Positions 1 to 7,033 of a stretch of 19,714 bases of DNA are shown here, piece by piece. The position numbers were made by a program, and so were the translations under genes. This stretch comes from Pseudonocardiaceae bacterium (lineage in GTDB: Bacteria > Actinomycetota > Actinomycetes > Mycobacteriales > Pseudonocardiaceae). Where the stretch lies: contig JAICSB010000013.1 of assembly GCA_025937115.1 (NCBI GenBank), forward strand, positions 1 to 19,714. Reading direction: 5' to 3'. How positions within the stretch are numbered: position 1 is the first letter of the stretch; each line of letters opens with the position of its first letter. A model generated the notes under the pieces. It was not told the origin of the DNA. It was given only the letters and a program-made list of their open reading frames with translations, and ran no database searches.

Positions 1-344
1 GAGAGCACCGCCGTGGGTACCTGAGGCAGCCCGGCTGACCGGATGGCGTCCGCCAAACCAGGCAGCCGCCGGTCCAGCAGCGGTTCGGTGGCCTCCGGCG
101 TGCGGTCGGTGGGGCTGATGCCGGTGCCGCCGGTGGTCAGCACAACCTCGACCGCGTCCGCCACTGCCGCAGCCACCGCGTCGCGCACCGGCGAACCATC
201 AGGCACTACTACGGGATCCGGGGTCTGATAACCACGCTCACACAGCCAATCGACGATGACTGGCCCGGTGCGGTCGGCGTACACCCCGGCGGCGGCGCGG
301 TTAGATGCCACCACCACGACGGCGCGACGGGTTGTTGTTGTCAC
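1..344 (-). CDS. mog: Molybdenum cofactor biosynthesis protein Mog/MoaB family, 3' end outside the window
   Basis: Members of this family bind molybdopterin and adenylylate it (Mog/MogA-type step) before molybdenum insertion, in the cytosol. I translated the minus strand from a GTG at 342-344: 114 codons run open to the left edge, so the C-terminal part is missing. The diagnostic segment TTGGTGISPTDRTPEAT is present about 70 residues in, and the N-terminus has the expected hydrophobic strand (RRAVVVVASNRAAAG) that opens the fold. The GTG is supported by a perfect AGGAGG at 349-354, seven bases upstream... counted as four to five intervening bases on the minus strand. The moaC stop lies 13 bases upstream, so the two genes are surely one operon. 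MoaB versus Mog cannot be separated from a fragment. Confidence 0.9.
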   Translation of the reverse strand, partial: MTTTTRRAVVVVASNRAAAGVYADRTGPVIVDWLCERGYQTPDPVVVPDGSPVRDAVAAAVADAVEVVLTTGGTGISPTDRTPEATEPLLDRRLPGLADAIRSAGLPQVPTAVL

Positions 345-348
345 CGAT

Positions 349-354
349 CCTCCT
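349..354 (-). promoter_or_regulatory. Ribosome binding site of mog
   Basis: The minus strand reads AGGAGG here, four bases before the GTG at 342-344. It decides the start of the Mog/MoaB gene and lies between the moaC stop and the mog start. Confidence 0.8.
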
Positions 355-357
355 GAA

Positions 358-882
358 CTAATTCGACGGCTCAGCCGTCGGCGGTCCAATTGACGGCTCA
401 GCCGTCGGCCGCCTCCACAGCCCCGTCTTGCCACCCGTTTTGCATTCCACCTGCACTCCGTCGAGTACGGCGGCGGGGTCGACTGCCTTCACCATGTCGT
501 GTAGCGCAAGCCCGGCAACCGCGACTGCGGTGAGCGCCTCCATCTCCACGCCCGTACGGTCGGTGGTGCGTACCGTGGCGGTGATCTGAACCTCGCAACC
601 AGTGGTGTGCAGGTCCACGGTTACCCCGGTCAGCGCCAGCGGATGGCACAGCGGAATCAGCTCAGACGTTCGCTTGGCCGCCATGATCCCTGCGATGCGC
701 GCAGTGGCGAGTGCGTCGCCTTTGGGTAGTTGTTCGGCGCGCAGCAACCGCACTACCTCCTCGGTGGTGCGAAACACACCGGAGGCGACTGCCTCCCGGG
801 CGGAGGTCTGCTTGTCAGACACGTCGACCATCCGAGCCGCGCCATGGTCGTCCACATGGGTCAGCCGGTTTTCGGGGCTCAC
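358..882 (-). CDS. moaC: Cyclic pyranopterin monophosphate synthase MoaC
   Basis: MoaC, with MoaA, converts GTP to cyclic pyranopterin monophosphate, the first stage of molybdenum cofactor synthesis. The 174-residue product shows the family landmarks in order: THVDDHGAARMVDVSDK near residues 8-24, IPLCHPLALTG at 76-86, VEMEALTAVAVAGLALHDMVKAVD at about 112-135 (in two blocks) and KTGGKTG at 148-154. The GTG at 880-882 is chosen because family proteins begin a few residues before the THVD motif and an AGGA lies upstream; the open frame itself extends further to 1053 with no family-like sequence. The C-terminus after KTGGKTG carries a duplicated P-T-A-E-P-S tail encoded by a direct repeat. mog follows after 13 bases. 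Confidence 0.95.
   Translation of the reverse strand: MSPENRLTHVDDHGAARMVDVSDKQTSAREAVASGVFRTTEEVVRLLRAEQLPKGDALATARIAGIMAAKRTSELIPLCHPLALTGVTVDLHTTGCEVQITATVRTTDRTGVEMEALTAVAVAGLALHDMVKAVDPAAVLDGVQVECKTGGKTGLWRRPTAEPSIGPPTAEPSN
365..409. repeat. Two direct copies of an 18-base palindromic element at the 3' end of moaC
   Basis: The sequence gacggctcagccgtcggc occurs at 365-382 and again at 392-409, a period of 27 bases. The first 15 bases of each copy form an inverted repeat (GACGGCT / AGCCGTC around one base), so the RNA could fold two small hairpins with TCA loops. In protein it appears as a duplicated PTAEPS tail on MoaC. It may be a simple in-frame duplication, or it may matter for the moaC-mog boundary. 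Confidence 0.75.
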
Positions 883-911
883 CCAGTCGATCCTACGGCG
901 AGCATCCAAAG

Positions 912-949
912 CCGGAGGGGCTGGCCCGGATCCGTGCCAGCCCCTCCGG
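912..949 (-). terminator. Strong hairpin terminator between the secreted-protein gene and moaC
   Basis: The 14 bases at 912-925 (CCGGAGGGGCTGGC) are the perfect reverse complement of 936-949, with a ten-base loop. The hairpin sits 16 bases past the stop of the secreted-protein gene and just before moaC on the same strand. There is no long U-tract (only TTT after the stem), as is common in high-GC actinobacteria. I infer that it ends the L,D-transpeptidase/secreted-protein transcript and separates it from moaC-mog. Confidence 0.75.
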
Positions 950-964
950 GATGTGTCGGTCAGA

Positions 965-1813
965 TCAGTGGGTGACCGGCAGGTGTGTCTGGACAGGCTG
1001 TGGCGGCGGGGCTTCTTCCTTCGGCCCCTGGTTGTTCTCGTGGTGCTCTTCACGGCAGCTAGCGGACGAGATCACGATCTCCTCCAGCGCGTCACCGTCA
1101 CCCCTGGCGGTGAGACCCGGGTTGCTGAGCTTGAGCGCGCCAAGCAGGTCTGTGACAGTGACAGGTCCTGCCGGTGTCGCCGACTTGGCGTGAGCAGCCT
1201 GCAGCTGGTCCATGGTCGGAACCTTCAGGTTGCTCGACGCGAGGCTCTTGAAAATATCAAGGTCCTTCTGCGAGAGCGCCGCCTTGTGCTTGTCGCCGGG
1301 CAGCAGTGACACCACCGCGGCGTCGACCGTGAGCTTGTCATGGTCCCGACGCTGCCGGTTGAACTCGACCTTCACTACCGGCGACAGGTCCAGCTCCTGA
1401 CCTGCAAATGGCTTCGACGTTCCCTCGCTGTCGCCATCGGTGCCGATGATCGAGGATTCACCGTGACCGTTGTCGCAGGTTGCCTCCAGGACCTTCAGGC
1501 GCAGCCCGAGGATGTTCACCTTGACAGCCGTCGCCTTGGCCCGGTTGTGCTCGGCCTCGACCTTGAGCAGCGCGATATAGATGCCATTGGAGTTCCGGCC
1601 AGGCACCTCAAGGAGAGCCTTTTGGTCGTCAGGCGGAGCTTCAACCCGCGGAGTCGGGTCGATGGGCAGCAAACCGCGCGCGGCGATCCCGAATGCCGAG
1701 GCGGTGGGCTCTTCGCTAGCGGAGCCGGACAGGGTCCCCAGCAGCAGGGCCGCGACGGCGGTGGCAGCACCGACGCTGGCAGCACTGACGCCGGCGAGCT
1801 TCCTACTGTTCAC
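965..1813 (-). CDS. Secreted protein of unknown function, choice-of-anchor P-like layout
   Basis: The 282-residue product starts with a typical signal peptide: NSRK, then a hydrophobic stretch rich in Ala, Val and Leu (about residues 10-30) and a probable cleavage near GSASE. The mature part begins SAFGIAARGLLPIDPTP and has two well-spaced cysteines (about 113 and 253) plus a Pro/Glu/His-rich tail. The opening 'AFG..A.GL..I.PTP', an alternating beta-rich body and a late 'EIVISSASC' resemble what I recall of the choice-of-anchor P family, but that match is weak. The GTG at 1811-1813 is preferred because AAAGGA lies six bases upstream; an in-frame ATG at 1826-1828 has no such site. The L,D-transpeptidase stop lies 19 bases upstream, so both are probably one cell-envelope operon. 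Confidence 0.8.
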   Translation of the reverse strand: MNSRKLAGVSAASVGAATAVAALLLGTLSGSASEEPTASAFGIAARGLLPIDPTPRVEAPPDDQKALLEVPGRNSNGIYIALLKVEAEHNRAKATAVKVNILGLRLKVLEATCDNGHGESSIIGTDGDSEGTSKPFAGQELDLSPVVKVEFNRQRRDHDKLTVDAAVVSLLPGDKHKAALSQKDLDIFKSLASSNLKVPTMDQLQAAHAKSATPAGPVTVTDLLGALKLSNPGLTARGDGDALEEIVISSASCREEHHENNQGPKEEAPPPQPVQTHLPVTH

Positions 1814-1819
1814 ATGCTG

Positions 1820-1825
1820 TCCTTT
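1820..1825 (-). promoter_or_regulatory. Ribosome binding site of the secreted-protein gene
   Basis: The minus strand reads AAAGGA six bases before the GTG at 1811-1813. It favours this GTG over the ATGs slightly upstream. Confidence 0.65.
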
Positions 1826-1832
1826 CATTCGT

Positions 1833-2702
1833 TCAGTTCCCATCGATGAGCACGAGCGTCCCCAGGGGAACTTGGATCAACTGGTGGAGCGCGTCAGACG
1901 GCACCCGGATGCAGCCATCGCTGGATCGGGTACCGAAGACATTGGCCGTTGGCCAGGTATGGATCGCGACGGTTCCCGGGCCGCCGCCGAAGCTGTCGAG
2001 AGTCGCGCTGTGGGTGCCCAACGGCAAGATCACTGGCGAGTACCGCTGCGCGGAGTCACTGAACGAACCGAGCAGAAACGTGCGCCCAGGTGGAGTCGGA
2101 TGGGCATCCGTGCCGGTGCCCACCGTCCAGCTACCCAGGCGCTGGCCCCCCTCGAACAGCTCCATATTGAGGGAACGAAGGTGCACCCTGATGAGATACG
2201 GGGTTACCGCCCGATCGAGTGCAGTATCGGTTACCCAGCCCGCGGAACTGTTGGGTCGCGAGGGCAGCAGCACCTCCACCCATCCGGGTTGCTGGGCGAT
2301 CGCCGGCAGCCAGGTGTCGCCGATCTGCTGGGGATCAAGTCTGGCGATCGGAGCGCCGCCGGGCGAGGTGTAGACCACGACCTCGCGCCGTGGATGCACC
2401 ACGGTGCCGTCGGTGGCCACCACCGGGCCGGGATCGAGCGGCGCCCCTTGGATCGCGGTGTATGTGGTGCTCTGCGGCAACTTGGTGAGATCTGCTGGAA
2501 CGATGGCCGGCGGGATCGTGGTGGTCGGAGCGGCCACCACGGGCGGCGGTGGCGCGGCCTTGGTCGCCTGGCCGGCCCCGAACGGGGCCACCATGACGAC
2601 CGCGATGATCGCCACCACGACCAGTAGGACGCCGCCGATCGCGCAGGCGATCAGGTATGGACGGTCGAGTAGCCGGACGGATCCGGGAGGACGTTGAGCC
2701 AT
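1833..2702 (-). CDS. Membrane-anchored L,D-transpeptidase (YkuD domain)
   Basis: L,D-transpeptidases form 3-3 cross-links in peptidoglycan outside the membrane. The 289-residue product has a short cytosolic N-terminus, one membrane helix at about 16-40, a Pro/Ala/Thr-rich linker (50-70), an SH3-like segment (about 105-160, with '[10 protein letters not shown]' and 'GWVEVLLP') and a YkuD domain (about 168-289). Catalytic elements visible are His248 in AIHTWP and the nucleophile Cys264 in SSDGCIRV with Arg266. The usual SHGC motif reads S-D-G-C here, so the His before Gly-Cys is Asp262. The domain otherwise looks complete and ends directly after the last strand (TLVLIDGN). It is followed after 19 bases by the secreted-protein gene. 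Confidence 0.92.
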   Translation of the reverse strand: MAQRPPGSVRLLDRPYLIACAIGGVLLVVVAIIAVVMVAPFGAGQATKAAPPPPVVAAPTTTIPPAIVPADLTKLPQSTTYTAIQGAPLDPGPVVATDGTVVHPRREVVVYTSPGGAPIARLDPQQIGDTWLPAIAQQPGWVEVLLPSRPNSSAGWVTDTALDRAVTPYLIRVHLRSLNMELFEGGQRLGSWTVGTGTDAHPTPPGRTFLLGSFSDSAQRYSPVILPLGTHSATLDSFGGGPGTVAIHTWPTANVFGTRSSDGCIRVPSDALHQLIQVPLGTLVLIDGN

Positions 2703-2852
2703 GACCTCTTGTGGTGTCGGACGAGCAGAACTAGGGGGCTCGCCCTCCCCGATCGGGCGATCCCGCTCGACCCGACGACGCTGTTGCGTCCACTCGGGCT
2801 GAACGGTGACGGCACCCTAACGGACCCGAAACACCCGCCCGACGGGACCCCG

Positions 2853-3044
2853 CTACTCGGTATCGCTCCGGTTGATCTCAGTATGCGGGTGCTGGTAGGG
2901 CACCTGATCAGGCGGCAGCGGGAAGGTGACCTCACCGAACGGGGACAGCGCGCCCTGCAGTGGAGCGGCGAGTTCGGTGACCGGATGGTCCTCCTCCGAC
3001 CAGCTCGGCCAGGTCGGGTCGATGCGGTCGGTGCGCTTGGCCAC
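2853..3044 (-). CDS. Small conserved-looking protein (63 residues), function unknown
   Basis: The frame reads [20 protein letters not shown] and continues with a Pro-rich, acidic segment to a [10 protein letters not shown]...INR end. It is a soluble protein without membrane segment or cysteine. The GTG at 3042-3044 is chosen over an ATG at 3137 because GAGGAG lies five bases upstream and because the 31 extra residues look unlike a protein start. The position, divergent from the helicase-associated gene and upstream of moaC-mog, matches a small conserved gene (Rv0863) in my memory of the M. tuberculosis map; identity was not tested. No function can be assigned. Confidence 0.72.
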   Translation of the reverse strand: MAKRTDRIDPTWPSWSEEDHPVTELAAPLQGALSPFGEVTFPLPPDQVPYQHPHTEINRSDTE

Positions 3045-3049
3045 AGCTT

Positions 3050-3055
3050 CTCCTC
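3050..3055 (-). promoter_or_regulatory. Ribosome binding site of the 63-codon gene
   Basis: The minus strand reads GAGGAG five bases before the GTG at 3042-3044. It is the main evidence that this small gene is real and starts there. Confidence 0.7.
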
Positions 3056-3200
3056 GTTCGGTCGTCCCATTGGCGTGCTCAGCAACCCCCCAGGCGGCCT
3101 GCACACCGTCTATTGTGCCCGACAACCGTGCGATCATTTCGCCGCTGACCGGCAGAGTGTCGCTCGACGCGCCACGAGCGCTCTCGCTACGCTGGACCAG

Positions 3201-5459
3201 ATGCCCAGCACCGCGCTTGCTGACTGGCTACGCTCCCGGGACGACGACACGCTAGTCGAGTTGCTGCGCACCCGCCCGGACCTCGCCGTGCCGCCGCCGG
3301 CCGATTCGATGGTGCTGGCTACCCGAGCGGTAATCCCGGCATCGGTCGCCCGGGCCTGCGAAGACCTCGATCGATTCACTGTGGCGGTGCTGACAGCGCT
3401 AGTGGTCGCCGGAGCGGACACCGCGCCGGTGAGCCGCCAGGTGGTCGGGAAGCTGCTCGGTTCGGGGGTTACTGACGGACGAGTTGCTCGGACGATGGAC
3501 GCGCTGCGGTGCCGGGCATTGGTGTGGGGTGATGATTCGGCGCTTGCGGTGGCGCCGGCAGCCCGCCAGGTCCTCGGACCGCATCCTGGTGGCTTGGGTC
3601 GCCCCGCCGCGGACCTCGTCGGTGTCGACCTCAACGCTGTTCTCGCCGATCTCGCCGAGGACGAGCTGGGAGTGTTGCGGGCGCTGGCCGCCGGATCACC
3701 GGTCGGTACCAGCCGGGACGCCGCCGAGGTGGTCCCACTGGATCGAGCCCGCACGCCGGTGCAACGCCTGCTAGCCCGCGGGCTACTATGGCGAGTCGAC
3801 GCCGGCACCGTCGAGTTAGCCGCGCAGGTGGGTCTGGCGCTGCGCGCAGATCAGCCGCTCGGCCCCATTGAGCTCGACGAGCCGGCGCTGCCCACACGGG
3901 CGCATGACCCGTCCGTGGTCGACTCGACGGCCGCCGGCGCGGTGCTCGAGCTGCTGCGCCACACCGAGCAGCTGCTCGCTGAATGGTCAGCGGATCCTCC
4001 CCCGATGTTGCGCGCGGGTGGCCTGGGTGTGCGGGACATGCGACGAACCGCGCGTCTGCTGGACGTCGACGAGCCCACCGTCGCGCTGCTTGCCGAGGTG
4101 GCCATCGCTGCTGGACTGATCACCTGGACCGACGAGGGAACCGGCGCGCCACTGTGGTTGCCCACCGCTGCCGCCGATACCTGGCTGGCCGCGCCACCGC
4201 AGCGGCGCTGGGCCATGCTGCTGCCTGGGTGGCTCGAGCTACCGCGGCTGCCCGGATTGGTCCGGACCCGCGATGACAAAGATCGGCCACTGACCGCCCT
4301 GTCCGACGAGCTGCACCAGCCACGTGCCCCGGCTCAGCGGCGCCGAATCCTTGAGGCGATCGCCGAGCTGCCCGCCGGCTGCGGTATCCAACGACCTGAA
4401 GACCTCGCGGAGTTACTGGCATGGCGGGCACCCCGGCGGGACGGCCGGCGCCGTGAGCAGGTGGTCGCCTGGACCGTCCAGGAGGCCACCGTTTTGGGTG
4501 TGCTCGCGCTGGGCGCGGTGTCCTGCGCCGGCCGGGCGTTGCTGCGCGACGGCGCCGCAGCCGCATCTGCCGTTCTCCATACCGCGCTGCCCGAGCCGGT
4601 GACCCACGTCCTGGTCCAGGCCGACCGCACCGTGGTGGCACCGGGACCCCTGGAGCCTGAACTGGCTAAGGAGATCGGGCTGGTCGCCGACGTGGAGTCG
4701 GCCGGTGGCGCCACCGTCTACCGGGTCACCGAGGCCACCGTGCGCCGGGCCTTGGACGCCGGCCGCAGCGCTGCGGACCTGCAGGAGCTGTTCCGGAGCC
4801 GCTCGGTCACCCCGGTGCCGCAGTCGGTGAGCTACCTCATCGACGATGTGGCCCGGCGGCACGGGCAGTTGCGTGGTGGCGCCGCCGCGGCGTTCCTGCG
4901 CTGCGACGATGCGGCGCTGCTCAGTGAGCTGCTGGCGCACCCGGTCGCCGCGCGCTGCGGGCTGCGCCGACTCGCCCCTACGGTGCTGGTCAGCCCGTTG
5001 GCGCTGGCTGCACTGCTCGAGGAAGTACGCGGCGCCGGCTTCATCCCGGTCGCTGAGGGACCCGATGGCCAGGTGGTCGATCTGCGCGCCGGTGCGCGCC
5101 GGGCCAAGGCCCGAACCCAGCCGACCCGGCGGGCCCTCGTGCCCCCTACCCCCTCGGCGGAGCAGCTTGCCGCCATGGTGGCGGCAGTACGGACCGGCGA
5201 TGCCGCGGCCACCACCCGCCGCGGGCTGGGAAACGGTGCGGTGTCCACCGGTGCGACACTGGAGCTGCTGCAGGATGCCGCGCACGCCGGCAGCAACGTC
5301 TGCATCGGCTACGTCGACTCCCACGGGGTGGCCCGCCGCCGCATCGTGCGCCCAGTGAGCGTCGGCGGCGGCGTCCTAGAAGGGTTCGACCGCTCAGCCG
5401 ATGAGCTGCGCCGCTTCCCCCTGCACCGCATCACCTCAGCCGCAATCCTGCACGACTGA
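3201..5459 (+). CDS. Helicase-associated protein (XPB/Ssl2 N-terminal-like domain, WYL-like C-terminus)
   Basis: This is the only long plus-strand gene. The 752-residue product begins [20 protein letters not shown] and continues [17 protein letters not shown], the usual opening of the actinobacterial helicase-associated family. A long helical body follows. At about residues 470-580 lies the XPB/Ssl2-like domain ([19 protein letters not shown], then [20 protein letters not shown] and [19 protein letters not shown]). The last 55 residues ([17 protein letters not shown] ... [13 protein letters not shown]) resemble a WYL-type sensing domain. Family members usually sit beside the gene of an XPB-type DNA helicase and are thought to act with it; none follows here. 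The open frame extends upstream to 2694, but the ATG at 3201 fits the family start and the extension would overlay the small minus-strand gene. Confidence 0.88.
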   Translation: MPSTALADWLRSRDDDTLVELLRTRPDLAVPPPADSMVLATRAVIPASVARACEDLDRFTVAVLTALVVAGADTAPVSRQVVGKLLGSGVTDGRVARTMDALRCRALVWGDDSALAVAPAARQVLGPHPGGLGRPAADLVGVDLNAVLADLAEDELGVLRALAAGSPVGTSRDAAEVVPLDRARTPVQRLLARGLLWRVDAGTVELAAQVGLALRADQPLGPIELDEPALPTRAHDPSVVDSTAAGAVLELLRHTEQLLAEWSADPPPMLRAGGLGVRDMRRTARLLDVDEPTVALLAEVAIAAGLITWTDEGTGAPLWLPTAAADTWLAAPPQRRWAMLLPGWLELPRLPGLVRTRDDKDRPLTALSDELHQPRAPAQRRRILEAIAELPAGCGIQRPEDLAELLAWRAPRRDGRRREQVVAWTVQEATVLGVLALGAVSCAGRALLRDGAAAASAVLHTALPEPVTHVLVQADRTVVAPGPLEPELAKEIGLVADVESAGGATVYRVTEATVRRALDAGRSAADLQELFRSRSVTPVPQSVSYLIDDVARRHGQLRGGAAAAFLRCDDAALLSELLAHPVAARCGLRRLAPTVLVSPLALAALLEEVRGAGFIPVAEGPDGQVVDLRAGARRAKARTQPTRRALVPPTPSAEQLAAMVAAVRTGDAAATTRRGLGNGAVSTGATLELLQDAAHAGSNVCIGYVDSHGVARRRIVRPVSVGGGVLEGFDRSADELRRFPLHRITSAAILHD

Positions 5460-5485
5460 CCCGACCCTCGCTCTACCCGGCGGGC

Positions 5486-7033
5486 TCAGTTCGAGATGCT
5501 GACGTTCAGGTTCGCGGGGTAGGAGAGCGAGAGGTCCGGCGGCCGGCTCGCCATGTCGTCCTGGATCTTGCCGAGGTGCTCAATCCACCTCCGCATGACG
5601 GCCGCCGCTCGCTCGTCGAGCGCAAGCGCAGGGACACCAGCGGTGAGGAGCATGTTGTACGGCTTCCACGTGCCGATGATCGTGGAGATCAGGTCGAACG
5701 CCCGCCGCTGATCCATCGTCTCTCCGGAGAGGGGAACGACCGTGGGGACGATCCACCCGAGCGTCGAGTAGTTCCACACGATGTTGTTGAGAACGTCGTG
5801 TTCCACCGTCGACACGTGGATCAGCGTCGCGCAGACTCGGGCGAGCCACTTGAACGTGATGCCGCCGTCCGGAAGGGCGAGGCCATTCGGCACCAACCGG
5901 TCGAGCGCGCGGACCCACCCGGCGAGCTCGACGTCGTCCCTGACCGGGTCGTCGCCCTCGTAGTAGATTCGGAGGTAGTCCTCGACGAACCGGGCCGTCT
6001 CGGTCCACAAGCGCAGAACGTTGTCGCGGTACGGATAGTCGAACGGCGTTCGCGTGGTCCCCCGGTTGCGGAACTGCGTGTCGGGCTCGAAGTCCCAGAA
6101 ATCGAACCGGCCGATGCAGTCATCTGCCATGCGGACGAGCTCCGAAGCGTCGTGCGAGAAGATCGTCGTGGAGAACCCCCGCGCCCCGGGGAGCTGGAAC
6201 TCGGCGACCTCCCGGTTGCCGATCAGCACCGTGTGGAAGCAGTGGTGGAGCAATCGGCGGACCGGATGCCGCGAAACCAGCTCGTTCGTCGTAGCTAGGG
6301 CGAACGACGTCAGCATCGCCAGATGAACCGACAGGTTGTGGCGGAACGTTGTGAGATCCTCGTTGAGCCCCGCCAGCAGGGCGGCGCGGGCGATCTCGGG
6401 CGGCACATCGTTGTGTTGGACGGTGGTCGTTGTGAGACGCCCGTCGCGCACCGCGAACAGGGCCCTGCCCCCGGGACGGGCCAGCGACTCCCGCACCTGG
6501 TACCCGGTCATCCACCGCACGTCCAGCTCGTAAACGTCCTCGCCGGAGCCGGACCCGACCCGGCGAAGGTACGAGCCGAACGGCGCGCGGACGGCAAGCT
6601 CGGCCAGCACGTCGGCGTCGGGGCTCGCCAGCTGGGGCGGGACCTGCGGCGGGGTGGGCCAGGCGCGCCGGAAGCCGCGCGGATACGCGACAGAGAGGAA
6701 CCCTGCGAGGTCGCGAGCAACCGGCGGGGTGTAGCGCGGTGCGAGCCTGGAAAGAAGGGACAGCACCAGCTTGCCGGACCGGAGCCCTCGCAGCCGGCGC
6801 TCCGCTCGGTCATCCGGAGGGTATGTCACCGCCTCGTGAAGGCCGCGCACGGGCATGTCGGGGTGGCCCTCCGAGAACGGCCGGAACCGCACCGGGCCGT
6901 CGACGGGAGGCGCGAGCGGGATGACCTCCGCGGTCCTGAAGGCCCGCAACTCCAGGAGCGCGACGAGGTTCCGGTAGAGCCAGAACCGGAGTCGATTCAA
7001 CATTCGCAAGGGGCGTGGCGTCGACCGGATCAC
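5486..7033 (-). CDS. Lipoxygenase-family protein 1 (distal gene of the oxygenase operon)
   Basis: Lipoxygenases use non-haem iron to add O2 to polyunsaturated fatty acids. The 515-residue product has no PLAT domain and consists of the catalytic fold only. Residues 226-280 contain the signature: LTTFRHNLSVHLAML with His232 and His237 (H-x4-H), then HPVRRLLHHCFHTVL, which parallels HPIxkLLxPHxRxT of known enzymes. A second site, STVEHDVLNNIVWNYS, gives His412 and Asn416 (H-x3-N), the third and fourth ligands. The chain ends NVSISN, so the terminal residue whose carboxylate normally binds iron is Asn, not Ile. The GTG at 7031-7033 overlaps the haem-enzyme stop by four bases (GTGA), so translation is coupled; an ATG at 7001-7003 is an alternative. 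Fatty-acid substrate and regiochemistry cannot be read from sequence. Confidence 0.85.
   Translation of the reverse strand: MIRSTPRPLRMLNRLRFWLYRNLVALLELRAFRTAEVIPLAPPVDGPVRFRPFSEGHPDMPVRGLHEAVTYPPDDRAERRLRGLRSGKLVLSLLSRLAPRYTPPVARDLAGFLSVAYPRGFRRAWPTPPQVPPQLASPDADVLAELAVRAPFGSYLRRVGSGSGEDVYELDVRWMTGYQVRESLARPGGRALFAVRDGRLTTTTVQHNDVPPEIARAALLAGLNEDLTTFRHNLSVHLAMLTSFALATTNELVSRHPVRRLLHHCFHTVLIGNREVAEFQLPGARGFSTTIFSHDASELVRMADDCIGRFDFWDFEPDTQFRNRGTTRTPFDYPYRDNVLRLWTETARFVEDYLRIYYEGDDPVRDDVELAGWVRALDRLVPNGLALPDGGITFKWLARVCATLIHVSTVEHDVLNNIVWNYSTLGWIVPTVVPLSGETMDQRRAFDLISTIIGTWKPYNMLLTAGVPALALDERAAAVMRRWIEHLGKIQDDMASRPPDLSLSYPANLNVSISN

Noticed and set aside
882..1053. Longer moaC start upstream of 882
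   Set aside because: The extra residues run through the terminator hairpin and the end of the secreted-protein gene and do not resemble MoaC.
2694..3200. Upstream extension of the helicase-associated gene
   Set aside because: The family start motif lies at the ATG at 3201, and the extension reads as low-complexity sequence over the well-supported small minus-strand gene.
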